A program made the position numbers and the translations under genes. Source: Platanthera guangdongensis (taxonomy: Eukaryota > Streptophyta > Magnoliopsida > Asparagales > Orchidaceae). From it: DNA of 64,000 bases. Below, one piece after another: positions 44,715-55,463 of this stretch. Position 1 is the stretch's first letter. Each line of letters begins with the position of its first letter. The notes below the pieces were generated by a model. The model was not told the DNA's origin. It was given only the letters and a program-made list of their open reading frames with translations, and ran no database searches. Location: assembly GCA_039583875.1 (NCBI GenBank), contig CM077159.1:3142666-3206665 (forward strand), written 5' to 3'.

Positions 44715-46520
44715 TGAAAGTGGGGGTTAGATCTACAATACTCTAGAGGGGGTGAATAGAGTATATTTAAAATTTGTTAGGTCCCTATAAAGGTGTTGTT
44801 ACAGCTTTTGCTGTAAACTGAAAGGTGCAGTAATTAGGAAACTGGAAAACAGAAAATAATAAACCTAATCACAGTCACACAGCAAAAACAAAAAGAAAAA
44901 GATAGGCAACCAGACGACATAAGAAATTTATAGTGGTTCCCCAAATCTGAGTAGTTCACTCTTCTACCACCCTGGTAGGAATCCACTCAGGTTTTTGATC
45001 AGGTGCCTGACACCAATGGGTTTTGATCAGGTCCCCAAAAACCAACTCAAGTCTTTTGGTATGGAGACTTGCAACCAGGAATCACTTTTGAAGGGAGATG
45101 ACAACCCTTTATACATGAGGGGGTGAGAGAGTGATTTTGTCTTCAATCAAAGTTCTTGATAACAGTGATGTAGGAGCTTCTTGACTGATTTGATTCTTGT
45201 TGTCCTTGGAAGTCCTGGAGAGAATATGAAAGAAGAAGACTCTTGATATTGTATGATTGTTCTCCTTCTTCTGAATCAAGATCACTATCTGTCACTTGTA
45301 AGCTTCAGTATTATTTTCTTTGTGAAGCTTTTCTGCTGCTGTATGAATTCTTGCAGTCAGTCTGTGTGCGTCACTGTCTTTTTTTTGACTGAGTATATTC
45401 TCCGTATTTTCAAAATTTTGAATCCTCTGTAATTAATGCTGACGGACTGAGAATAATCGGTATTGATGTATTTCCCCAACTGTCTTGTGGAAAATCAGCA
45501 AGTAATATTCCTGAAGAAGACCGTGATTAATGCTCCCTCTAACGGATACATTCAGAGAATGTAGAGCATTAATTACTCAGGAATTTCCACATTAGAATGG
45601 GGACAGAAGGCCGGAAATGGCTAAGTCTGGAGTCGTCGAACGAATAACAGAATTCGTCGAGCTGAGTTACTAGTTCGTCGAACTGTGATTTTGTATTCGT
45701 CGACCAGACAGCTTCTGTTCGTCGAGCTAAGAACTTGACTACTATCTGTTGCCAATTTTCTGTCTGAAGTTCGTCGAGCTGACAATTGCATTCGTCGACT
45801 GGAGTTCAGCAACAATTCTGGACTTAGTCAAGTATTTTGTGTTGACTGATATTCTGTGTGTCGACATGAATCTTCTGGTGTCAACACAGGTGGGTGTCGA
45901 CTGATTAATCTTGGTGTCGACACAAATCTTCTGGTGTTGATATAAGTGGGTGTCGACTGATTATTCTTGGTGTCGACACAAGTTTTCTGGTGTCGACATA
46001 GTTGGTGTCGACACATGCCCTAAGTGTCGACACAAATCTTCTGGTTCCAGAATTTATCGACCAAAGAACACAGTTCGTCGACCTGAGAACTTCTAACTGA
46101 AGGTTGTTGTGAACTCGAGGTCCAAGTTCATCGAGCTCAGAATCTTATTCGTCGACCAAAGTCTGAAGTTGGACTTAGAATAATCTGGAGTTATCCTGAC
46201 TTTAGTTTGTTGAAGTATCCCAGTTTTCGTCGACCAGAGAATGAAGATCGTCGAGCTCATCTCAGAGAAATATCTCAAGATCGTCGAGCTGAGGACGTCA
46301 ATCGTCGACCTGAGTTCGACGAACGTCGAAGTCATTTTACTTGGTCTTGAAATATTCTAAGTCTTGACTCTCTGATAGCCTTGTTGATAATTGGTCCATC
46401 TGATGTTGACTCTAAGGACTTGGCCTAGACTCTAGGACATAATTTTGACCCTGGCTATACATGTTGGGTCACATCATCCTAAGTTAGTGAACCTAGCCCA
46501 AATCAACGAGGGATCCAACA
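44715..46520 (-). repeat. 5' LTR of sirevirus 1
   Basis: 1806 bp, closely similar to 33981-35903 except that about 117 bp between two GTCTTC words (after 45141) are deleted. It carries the same TCGTCGA and GTGTCGAC arrays. Confidence 0.93.
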
Positions 46521-47403
46521 CCGATCGTCCTTCTTAATCATTACTCTGATCCCGAAGGCCAACATAATAGGACCGAAATCTTGTGATGTTATCACATGCT
46601 AATGTATCCAGAGCGTAGGCTTGCTTTGAGCACTCTAATTTTTTCAAAGTAACAGCATCAGAGGAACGACCCGGCCAATTAAGGCCAGGAATGCATCGCC
46701 GGTATAAGGGATATGCATAACAGTGCACACCGTGAGGAGGACCAACCGACCAAACCCAAAGTCCAACTACGAGCTTTTTAACTGCAACATCTTAAATATA
46801 CGTTATTGGAGCTGGAATTATCGCGGCTGCTGGCACCAGACTTGCCCTCCAATGGATTCTCGTTAAGGGATGTAGATTGTACTCATTCCAATTACCAGAC
46901 TCAAAGAGCCCAGTATTGTTATTTATTGTCACTACCTCCCCATGTTAGGATTGGGTAATTTGCGCGTCTGCTGCCTTCCTTGGATGTGGTAGCCATCTCT
47001 CAGGCTCTCCTCTCCGAAATCGAACCCTAATTCTCTGTCACCCGTCACCACCATGGTAGGCCACTATCCTGCCATCGAAAGTTGATAGGGCAGATATTCG
47101 AATGATTCATCGCCGGCACAAAAGTCCATGCGATCCGACAAGTTATCATGAATCATCATGGCAACAGGCAAAACCTGCGTCGACCTTTTACCTAATAAAT
47201 GCATCCCTTCCAAAAGTCGGGGATTTGGTGCACGTATTAGCTCTAGAATTACTACGGTTATCCAAGTAGCACGTACCATCAAACAGACTATAACTGATTT
47301 AATGAGTCATTCGCAGTTTCACAGTTTGAAATAGTTCATACTTACACATGCATGGATTAATCTTTAAGACAGGCATATGACTACTGGCAGGATCAACCAG
47401 GTA
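46521..47403 (-). rRNA. 18S rRNA fragment right of sirevirus 1, with 5' end
   Basis: Continues the antisense 18S of 33768-33980 after the element; the 5' end TACCTGGTTGATCCTGCC is at 47403. The 530-loop has a base change on the antisense strand near 46825. With the left part, about 1.09 kb of 18S 5' sequence is present. Confidence 0.95.
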
Positions 47404-48439
47404 GCACAAACTCAACACAACATGAAAGCAGCCAAACCATTCACCATCAGCAGGCGAAAGGAAGGGAGAAATCATGGTTGTACAGGTTAAGAGGCAAGTT
47501 TGCCTCCAAAATAACTCACATTAACAAGGTTACAATGACACCAAAATATGCTTTTAATTTGTTGCTTCATATAACAACATCATGCAGAGTTACAGATCAG
47601 CAACCAGCAGACTGGATGTTTGGGTAGGCACATACGTCTCGCCAAATAGCTGATCAAATAATAACTGCAATGCCAACCATTGCCTCTTTTTGCATTGAAA
47701 GAAGAGGCAAGGATCAATCTTTCTTCAAATTCAATGCCAATATTGAGAATGGGATCAAAATGCAAGCAACATGACAGACACACCACATCCATTGTGACTT
47801 GTGGCCAACAAAATGAAACAAATGCTTTTAACATTGATCAGCAACACTGAAGGTACACAAACAAAGTGAGCATTATTAAATGCAACTCATATGCCGCAAA
47901 CGGTCTCACAACAACCCACATATGCAAGCCCCGATGACAACACAACAGGAGCCAAAAAGACCAACAATAAATAGGAGAAAAGAGCTCCGCAAGGCATGAA
48001 TGTTTTGGAGGATCGATGCACAAGACTAATCACATATGCATCGCACAATATAAAGAAGAAAATTTGGGGGCATGACATAAGATCTACGCAGAGGCATACC
48101 ATGCACAACAAGCACTAGAGCGCAATCAATTTTTCTTCCCTCTAGTAGTATGTAATTCAGATTCACAAAAAATGAGCCCCAAAGAGTGCAAAACCCCCTA
48201 AAAGCTTAAAAATGTGTAGCATGTCTAGCGCCTGCCCGCGCATTATTCGACTCGTAATCCAAACATTCAATACCAAATTTCCCTGGTGCGTGCCTTTTCG
48301 GGCCAGACTGGCATTTCTCCTGCAGATACTTATTTCTTGCACGGCCGCACATTTGTTGTCCGAGCGGGATTTATTTGTCACCCTGCATAATTTTTGCGTG
48401 GGTACACAATTTTTGACGTCACACGTATTCTTTTGCTCG
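47404..48439 (-). other. External spacer / IGS upstream of the third 18S
   Basis: 47404-47660 matches the spacer in the 18S palindrome (16142-16599). Beyond that the sequence is unique in this window and no ORF is convincing. No clear polymerase I start is recognised. Confidence 0.6.
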
Positions 48440-48982
48440 AGTGCCTATTAATTTCCTGAGCGTGCATTTTTTCGTCGGGGCGTAGAATTTTTTGTCTGTA
48501 TTTGTCCGGACGCGCATTTATTTTCTAGAGCGCATTTTCCTCTCATTCACATAATTTTCCCCCCGGTCACGCTATTTCTTATTTTATTCGGTGCACACTT
48601 GCTTGTTGAACGCGTATTTTTTGCATGTACGCGCAATTTTAGCATATACATGCATTTTTCGTCGCAACGTATTTTTTTGCCCGGGGCACATTATTTGCCT
48701 GAGCGTGCATTTTTCGCCGGGGCGTAGAATTTTCTTCTCATTTTTGTCCGGACGGGCATTTATTTTAAAAATGTGCATTTTCCAATCATTCGCTTTTTTC
48801 CTCCCGTCCACGCTCTTTCTTATCCGGTGCACATTTGTTTGACGAATGCGCATTTTTTGTCTGTATAATTACGATACACTCTTTTTTTGCCGGGGCGCGC
48901 ATTTTTCGCCCTGCTGTGAATTTTACTCTCGGGCGCGCATTTTTCGTCGTGGTGCGCATTTTTCGCAAGGGCATGCATTTTT
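48440..48982. repeat. IGS-like degenerate subrepeats
   Basis: A unit of about 240 bp (GAGCGTGCATTTTT...CGGGGCGTAGAATTTT...TTTGTCCGGACG) occurs at about 48457 and 48703. Shorter CGCGCATTTTTCGCC units follow to 48980. Arrays like this are usual in plant rDNA intergenic spacers. Confidence 0.7.
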
Positions 48983-49047
48983 CTTCGACACATTATTATG
49001 GTGACCGGAGTGATACAGAACTCAATCATCATAATAATGTGTCGAAG
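48983..49047. repeat. Perfect 18-bp inverted repeat
   Basis: CTTCGACACATTATTATG at 48983-49000 and its exact complement at 49030-49047, with a 29-bp loop. It marks the point where the IGS-like repeats end. Confidence 0.85.
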
Positions 49048-49957
49048 GATCAATAAGATATATTTGAGTACTCGGTAAGAACGATGACAGTCATCATACT
49101 GATCGTATTTAGCATAATGAGATCATATCAGTGTATCAACATGATTCCTCGAAGTGATGTTATGTGATTGATATTAATCATCGAAGTATTGTAAAGATCT
49201 CTTTTATGAGACTCTTTGGAGTGGGTGTAAGTTGACTCGTAATTCTCAAATAGAGGATTTCTCATAAGTGTACACCTTTCTAAGTAGTGTTGTGTGGTTT
49301 CTTGAAGAGGTCTCATGGAATGCTCGTCTAGACTATTCACCATAACATTAAGGTTTTTCAATCCTTCTCGCACTAGATATTATGCTTTCGGCTAACTTCG
49401 TCATTTGGTTGGCGAAAGGTATAAACCACGGGGGTGTTTCATTTCCTTCGTTTCCACGACTCGATTGACCAAGCTCAACTCGACGCATCTCAGAGTTTTA
49501 CCTCTTGATGGTGTTCATGTGGTGAACTGTGATGGGGTGAACTCATACTCACTAACCTATCACACGTGGGTGCATGCAAGCAGACAAGTCTTCATATTGC
49601 AGTGTGTGTGTGTGTGTGAGCATGGGTGAGTCATCGTATTGCATTTATAACATTACCTTGCATCACATAAGATTCTTATCATATAAGTTTGTATAGGCAC
49701 TCTTATATGATGAGTTAAATATTTAAGGGCATTTTTATAAGTTAAGTTACTTTCTTGTTGTAGATCTATATTCTTTTTGGGATGAATGTTGCTTGTGTAG
49801 AACTCATAGAGTAGAATGCTGATATTGTTGTTATTTTATGTTTATATTACCACTCATGATATATAGAAGATATATCACATACTTATTATTACTGCTTATA
49901 TATATTGTACCCTCTTCTTTTCTTCACCCGGTGCCTGAGAGACGTCGGAGGAGCGGA
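49048..49957. other. Unassigned region
   Basis: About 0.9 kb with only short spurious ORFs and a small GT run near 49603. A purine-rich stretch (GGAGGAGCGGA) ends at 49957, just before a TGTAATA that could begin an LTR. Confidence 0.3.
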
Positions 49958-50127
49958 TGTAATAGTCAACTAACGGTTGCTACGTCTTCCATTTTAGGAG
50001 GAAACCGAGCAGATAGAGCAGCAACAGCAGGTCATACAGCAAGGTAGCCAGGCCTGTGTGACAGGGCCTGATACGATGTTATCTTCGCTACCGTCGATTA
50101 CAGATGTGAGTTTTGAGAGACTCATGA

Positions 50128-52058
50128 TGAAAGTGCAGGTTAGATCTGTGATACTCTAGAGAGGGGGGGGGGGGGTGAATAGAGTATTGTGCTCACTAAA
50201 AACTTTTTACAACTTTTGTTGTATTACTAAGTGAACAGGGAAGCAAACAAAATAAATAAACACAGCAACCTAAATAATCACAGAACAACACAGCACATCA
50301 CAGCCAAAACAAAAAGAAGGGCAACCAGAGGACACAAGAATTTTATAGTGGTTCCCCAACCTGGGTACATCCACTCTTCTACCACCCTGGTAGAAATCCA
50401 CTCAGGTTTTTGATCAGGTGCCTGACACAAATGAGCTTTTGTTCAGGTGCTCAAAAACCAAATCTCAAGTCTTTTGGAAGGAGACTTGCAACCAGAATAA
50501 TTTTGAAGGGATTTAAAACCCTATACAGGAATTGGAAGTAAATGAGATTGTGTCTTCTCTGTCAACAATCAGAGAGAAGACTTGTGGATTGATTCTAGCA
50601 GCTTTTGCTCCCCCTGAGATCTTGAATTAATCAGGAATGCTGGAGCACTACTTCAGGGTGATAGGTCTTCAAATAACTAGAATGCCTGGACCAGAAATGC
50701 TTCAGGAACTTCTTTAACAGATGAAAATTTGTTGTCCTTTGAAGTTGTCCTGTAGAGTTGAAGGAAGAAGGAAGACTCTTGATAGAATTTGATTGTTCTT
50801 CTTCTCCTTGAAAATGTTCTTTGGTCAGGCTGATTGCTGGAGAACTTTTGATTTCAGTTGATTGTTCTTTTGCGCAATCTGAAAGTGTCTGTCTGATTGT
50901 CTGTATTGCTTGCTTTTCTGTGTGTCTGTATGACTGACTGTGTTGATGCTTTCTTTTTTTTCTCTGTCACTTTTTTGACTGATTGAGAACATTCAAAATT
51001 TGAATGAATGAGTAGTAATGGCAGTCGGCCTTGGATGGAAGTGGCAATCAATGATTTCCCCAACTGTCCCATGGAAAAATGGCATGTAATCGTCCATAGT
51101 CAATGCGCGTTCTAACGGTAACATTCCGAGAAGATCTAGCATTAATAACTCCGGAATCATCGCCAAGAAACGGGACGGGAAACTTGAAGATGACCTAGTC
51201 TGGATTCGTCGAACGGAGAACACAATTCGTCGAGCTGAGATTGAGTTCGTCGAGCTGAGCTTGAGTTCGTCGAGCAGAGCTTGAGTTCGTCGAGCTGAGC
51301 TTGAGAGAGTTCGTCGACCAGACAATCTTCATTCGTCGAACAGACAATCTTCATTCGTCGAGCTGAGATAATTGTAAGACAGTATTCGTCGAACTGAGGT
51401 CCAAATTCATCGAGCGAAGAAAGATTGTGAACTTAGCCAAATATTCTGCATCGGCTGATATCCAGTGTCGACATAAGCTGGTGTCGACTGATATCCTAGT
51501 GTCGACACAGATCTTCTGGTGTCGACATTGAATGGTCTGGTGTCGACACATGCCCTAAGTGTCGACACAAATACTCTGAGTTCAGAAATCATCGAGTAGA
51601 GTATTGCATTCGTCGACCTGAGAGGCTAACTTCGTCGACCTGAGAAGCTGAGAACTTGAGGTCCAAGTTCATCGAGCTTAGAATCTAATTCGTCGACCAA
51701 AGCTTGAAGCTGGACTTAGAAAAATTCTGAAGTTGTCTTGACTTTGGCTTCATGTAGAACCTGAGTCTTCGTCGAACAGAGAACCAAGATCGTCGAGCTC
51801 AGCACCAAGAAATGTCTCCCGATCGTCGAGCGTAGAACACCTTTCGTCGAGCTGAGTTCGACAAACTTCGAACTCATTTGACTTAGTCTAGAAAACTTCT
51901 AAATCTAGAGTCTCTGAAGGTCTTGTTGATAGCTGGTCCATCTGGAGTTGAACCTAAGGACTTGGCCTAGACTCTAGGACACAACTTGACTCTGGCTATA
52001 CATGAGGGGTCACATCCTAAGTCAGTGAACCTAGCCAAAATCAACTAGGGATCCAACA
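50128..52058 (-). repeat. 3' LTR of sirevirus 2
   Basis: 1931 bp with a G13 run near its outer end (50163-50175). The TCGTCGA array at 51205-51875 includes four near-perfect 20-bp units (51245-51305) and the GTGTCGAC cluster at 51470-51575. Confidence 0.93.
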
Positions 52059-52072
52059 ATCTCCCCCTATTT
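52059..52072 (-). promoter_or_regulatory. Polypurine tract of sirevirus 2
   Basis: AAATAGGGGGAGAT on the minus strand, directly before the 3' LTR. Confidence 0.9.
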
Positions 52073-52238
52073 GGGTGAGGTCACTAACAGAGACTCAAAA
52101 TAGACACAAACAAAGAAAATAAATATATCTGGCAGAGAATTATAACACATGCAACAGATATATATATACACAGCTTTGTTTTAAACAGATAGCATAGTTT
52201 GAAAAACAAAAACAGACAGAAATAGAAACAACAAGAAA

Positions 52239-52813
52239 TTACTTCTTTGGCTTCTGCTGCTTGGATCTGTCTTCAGTTGGTTTCTCTCCTGGCTTCTTGA
52301 ATATGATTTCTCTCTTTGGATCTTGAGCTTGAGCTATTGTCATAGTCATATCAGCTGCCCCAATAATATTCAATGAAGTTGCTCTGGGGACAACTGCTTC
52401 TGGATGTAGCTTCATATAATCATCAACATTGAATAGCTTGTTACCTTTGTCAAACCTTTTCAACTCTTCTTTTCTATACTTTGACATGGTTGTTAATTCA
52501 GAGATATCTTTACCTTCAGCCTTGGCTTTATTTATCAAAGATAGTCCAATCAACTCCTAGAATCTGGCCATCTTTGTTGTATTTGCAGTTTCAGGATCTT
52601 CAAAAGGAATTTGAGGAGAGAGAGGTCTCTTTGGACTTTCAGCTTTCTGTACATCAGAAATTTGTTGTTGTTGCTGCTGCTGCTGTTGATGTTGATGTCC
52701 TGAAGAGGATGGCTGCCTCTGCTGGCTGCTTCCAAAAGATCCCCCTGATTGTCTCTGATATGTTTGCATTGGGGCAGATCTCTGGGAGCTAGAGGAGCCA
52801 GAGGCACCAGCTG
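52239..52813 (-). pseudogene. C-terminal part of sirevirus 2 third ORF, out of frame
   Basis: After the stop at 52814 the homologous continuation is found in other frames: a Gln-rich stretch (GHQHQQQQQQQQQ, about 52660) and a conserved C-terminus, 52239-52553 (INKAKAEGKDISELTTMSKY, FNVDDYMKLHPEAVVPR, KREIIFKKPGEK) ending KQQKPKK. Sirevirus 1 reads past the equivalent of the 52814 stop, so the stop and frame change are secondary. Confidence 0.75.
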
Positions 52814-55063
52814 CTAAGGAGGAGGAGGAGGATCCTTCCTGAATCTTTGCACTGGAGGAGGAGAATATCTCTTGCTTCTCTTTCTATCCTTCTGCTGGTT
52901 TTTGGATATCCACATCCATCCAGGCATTCCCTTATATAGAGTTACATTATGCAGAATATAATAGGGAGTATCAGCATTTGGATTTGGCTTGGGAGCTGGA
53001 GGAGGAGGAGCCTTCCTTTTCTTCGCTAGCATCTTCTTTTTCTTACTTTCAGCATCTTCATCTGAGTCATCATCATCATCTTCTTCAGACTCAGAGCCCT
53101 GAGTGATGTCATAAAGAGCATCCAGAGCTTTTAAAGCTTTATCAGAAATAATTGCTTTTTCTGGAGAAGGGGCAGAAGGTTCAGGAGCTGAGGTTTCAGC
53201 AACAGGAGAGGATGGAGCTACACAGGAAACAAAAATAGTAGGGACAGAGCTTTCAGCTGCTGCCTTATTCTCCTCTTCTATATCAGCTAGAATAAGCTCA
53301 TCCAAATCTGGCAGGGGAGAGTCATCCATAACAAAATCTAGTGCTGAAATTGGCACTGAAGTATCTTCTAGAATGACCTCTGAACTAGAAGCTGAGATAA
53401 AAGCTGAAGCTGAGATTGCACAATTGTCACAGAGTTGCTTAGCAACTGCTGGACTTACTGGAGAGCTGTATGGTACAATAGCCAAATGTGGCTTAGTAAA
53501 AGGTAGCTGTACAAAAAGAGTATCAAAACTTTTCAACAAAGCAGATAAATTAACTGTGGGATTCAACTGGAAAACACCAACAGGTTTTATTTCCTCAACT
53601 GACTCATCTAGATCATTGTCAGTATCCATAAAATGAATTAGCTCAATCATTTCAGAATCAAAATCTGGCAAAACTTCTGTATCCTCATCTGAATCTGCAT
53701 CTGCTGGAGAGAGAACTGCTGCTGTGACTGCTGCTGCTGCTGTATCTACATCTGCTGCAACTTCATCACTGAGCATCTCCCCTTGCCTGGGTTCAGGAGA
53801 ACCTGGAGCCAGGCCCCTAGATGAAGAGGGGACAACAGATAGAAGAGATATTTGGGCAGATAAAGAATTGATGGAGGTCACAAGAGGTGTAATGACCTCT
53901 TGGATGAGAGATTTTATGAGGGGAGTGAGCAAGGAGATGATGGTTGATGGATCAAATGGGGAAGGGGAAGAGGATGGAATAGAGGGTGGAACAATAGATG
54001 GAATGGGGGCATCTGGCAGGATAGTGTCTGTTGGTATATTGTAGGAGGGAATGGAGGACAGATGAGGGGGAAGAGGAGACTGAGGAGGTGTAGGAAGATG
54101 TGTCTCATGAGGTGAAGCTGGAGGGGTAGGAATGTTGGTAATGTCAAGAGGTGGAGATGAAGGAGTAGGCACAAGAGTATGTGGTGGAGATTTAGGTGTG
54201 GAAGCAGGAATGGAAGAGGAGGGGAGTTGTTTGGCTGGAAGTGCAGGAAGAGATGATTGACATGGAAGGACCTCTTCAGCAGGGAGGGGAGTGGCCTTCA
54301 CAGCCCTTGTGCTCTCAGAAGGTGGGATGGAAGAGGAAGAACCCTTGGAGGGTTTGGAGATAGTCATCTCCCATCTGCCAAACAGAGCGCATGTGAGGCG
54401 CTTGCTGACATTTATGAAGATGGTCGGGGAGACCATACATTCAGCAGCCTTCTCCTGAAGAAAAATCCCCAAAATTCTGTCGAAGCAGACTTCCTTCTTG
54501 ATATTCTTTTTCTTTATCAATTCAAAGAAGATTGTGCTCCAGTTGACACGTCTCTTATTCACCACGACGCTCATAACTAGAAATTGGTGTCGGGTTATGT
54601 AGTCATGCGCTGAGTGCTTTCCCATCAGCACTCTTCCGACAATGTCCGCCATAAACTGATACGCGGCAGACAGTTGCTTCTTCAGCAGTTTGTTAGGGTT
54701 GCTACCTGAAAAACCCATTAGTTTCAGCATATCACCAACCTCTTCAGAATCCATTTCCATATTGTCTTCTCCATTGACTAATCCAAAAATCTCAGACAGA
54801 GTTGCGGGAGATAACAGAACAGCGGTACTCCCTATGTTGCCGGTCAGAACATCATCCTCAGAAACCGCAGATGTATATACCCATTCTCTTATTTCAGTAG
54901 CATGCAGTTTAATTCTCCTTGTCATAAAGTCCTTTAAATTCAGTTCCTCTAGCAGTTCCAAGATGTAGAGGAAAATAGGATCAGAATGCTGGAAAGACTC
55001 AAAGTCCATATCGAAACCAGAATCAAACTTCATCGCTGCTAACGTGCTTGCTGGAATCGACAT
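52814..55063 (-). CDS. Sirevirus 2 third ORF (env-like position), 750 codons open
   Basis: The open frame extends up to 55390, but the first 109 codons run through the TCGTCGA hairpin region and the presumed intron end. I choose the ATG at 55063 (MSIPASTLAAMKFDSGFDMD) because it matches the start in sirevirus 1 and follows a splice-acceptor-like site. Residues about 30-240 form a folded-looking domain (DFMTRRIKLHATEIREWVYT, LLSPATLSEIFGLVNGEDN, MADIVGRVLMGKHSAHDYIT, VCFDRILGIFLQEKAAECMV, LTCALFGRWEM) like plant retroelement-associated proteins of unknown role. Then come a Pro/Ser-rich linker, acidic stretches (EEDDDDDSDEDAE), a Lys-rich patch and a poly-Pro end. No transmembrane helix is evident. 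Role unknown. Confidence 0.75.
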   Translation of the reverse strand: MSIPASTLAAMKFDSGFDMDFESFQHSDPIFLYILELLEELNLKDFMTRRIKLHATEIREWVYTSAVSEDDVLTGNIGSTAVLLSPATLSEIFGLVNGEDNMEMDSEEVGDMLKLMGFSGSNPNKLLKKQLSAAYQFMADIVGRVLMGKHSAHDYITRHQFLVMSVVVNKRRVNWSTIFFELIKKKNIKKEVCFDRILGIFLQEKAAECMVSPTIFINVSKRLTCALFGRWEMTISKPSKGSSSSIPPSESTRAVKATPLPAEEVLPCQSSLPALPAKQLPSSSIPASTPKSPPHTLVPTPSSPPLDITNIPTPPASPHETHLPTPPQSPLPPHLSSIPSYNIPTDTILPDAPIPSIVPPSIPSSSPSPFDPSTIISLLTPLIKSLIQEVITPLVTSINSLSAQISLLSVVPSSSRGLAPGSPEPRQGEMLSDEVAADVDTAAAAVTAAVLSPADADSDEDTEVLPDFDSEMIELIHFMDTDNDLDESVEEIKPVGVFQLNPTVNLSALLKSFDTLFVQLPFTKPHLAIVPYSSPVSPAVAKQLCDNCAISASAFISASSSEVILEDTSVPISALDFVMDDSPLPDLDELILADIEEENKAAAESSVPTIFVSCVAPSSPVAETSAPEPSAPSPEKAIISDKALKALDALYDITQGSESEEDDDDDSDEDAESKKKKMLAKKRKAPPPPAPKPNPNADTPYYILHNVTLYKGMPGWMWISKNQQKDRKRSKRYSPPPVQRFRKDPPPPP

Positions 55064-55070
55064 TGATGAC

Positions 55071-55095
55071 CTGCAGGAAAAACACAGAGAAAAAC
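55071..55095 (-). promoter_or_regulatory. Candidate 3' splice acceptor before third ORF (sirevirus 2)
   Basis: The minus strand reads TTCTCTGTGTTTTTCCTGCAG then GTCATCA and the ATG at 55063 (shortened). Pyrimidine tract and CAG are conserved with sirevirus 1 although surrounding bases differ. Confidence 0.5.
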
Positions 55096-55179
55096 GGCGA
55101 TCAAGAGCAAAAGAACTGAAAGCGCGGGACGGAGGTCGAAGAAAACCTAAATATAAGTTTTCCAGAATATTAATCGACA

Positions 55180-55450
55180 ATCTCCGTTCCACAAAAAAGA
55201 AAAATTCTTCGAACTGAGCTCGACGAAATAAATTATAGACGAATAATTCGTTGATCTCATTCAGAAGAATCGAAAACAGTTTGTCGAACTCCGTTAGACG
55301 AAATGTCTTCTGAAGCAAAGTTCGTCGATCTCCGGTCGACGAAAGTTGTTTCCACACACACAGAATTCGTCGATCTCCATTCGATGACAATCTCTCAAAC
55401 TTTCCCTAGTTCGTCGGACTCCGTTCGGCGAACTCTGGAAAATTCGTCAA
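55180..55450. repeat. Hairpin word array between RNase H and third ORF (sirevirus 2)
   Basis: TTCGTCGATCTCCGGTCGACGA at 55320 onward (trimmed) and related, partly mutated pairs. Counterpart of 39020-39275. Confidence 0.8.
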
Positions 55451-55463
55451 ATGCAGACAGAAA

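Larger units (their letters stand above)
33981..46520 (-). mobile_element. Sirevirus-like Ty1/copia element 1 (12.5 kb) inside 18S
   Basis: Complete element with long LTRs (33981-35903 and 44715-46520), primer binding site (44701-44712) and polypurine tract (35904-35917). Minus-strand coding order is gag, protease, integrase, RT, RNase H, then a long third ORF before the 3' LTR. A large gag with coiled coil, long LTRs and an extra 3' ORF are sirevirus (SIRE/Maximus) traits. Bounds are TGTTGGAT...CTTTCA in element orientation, with TSD CCGAC/CCGAT. Most reading frames carry stops. The 5' LTR lacks about 117 bp present in the 3' LTR. Confidence 0.93.

Noticed and set aside
48591..49056. Several overlapping ORFs of 60-90 codons
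   Set aside because: They fall in degenerate GCGCATTTTT subrepeats, occur on both strands, and show no protein family features.
50231..50413. 60-codon ORF repeated at 61001-61183
   Set aside because: Lies in the same position of both LTRs of sirevirus 2; it is conserved because LTRs are copies, with no coding signal.
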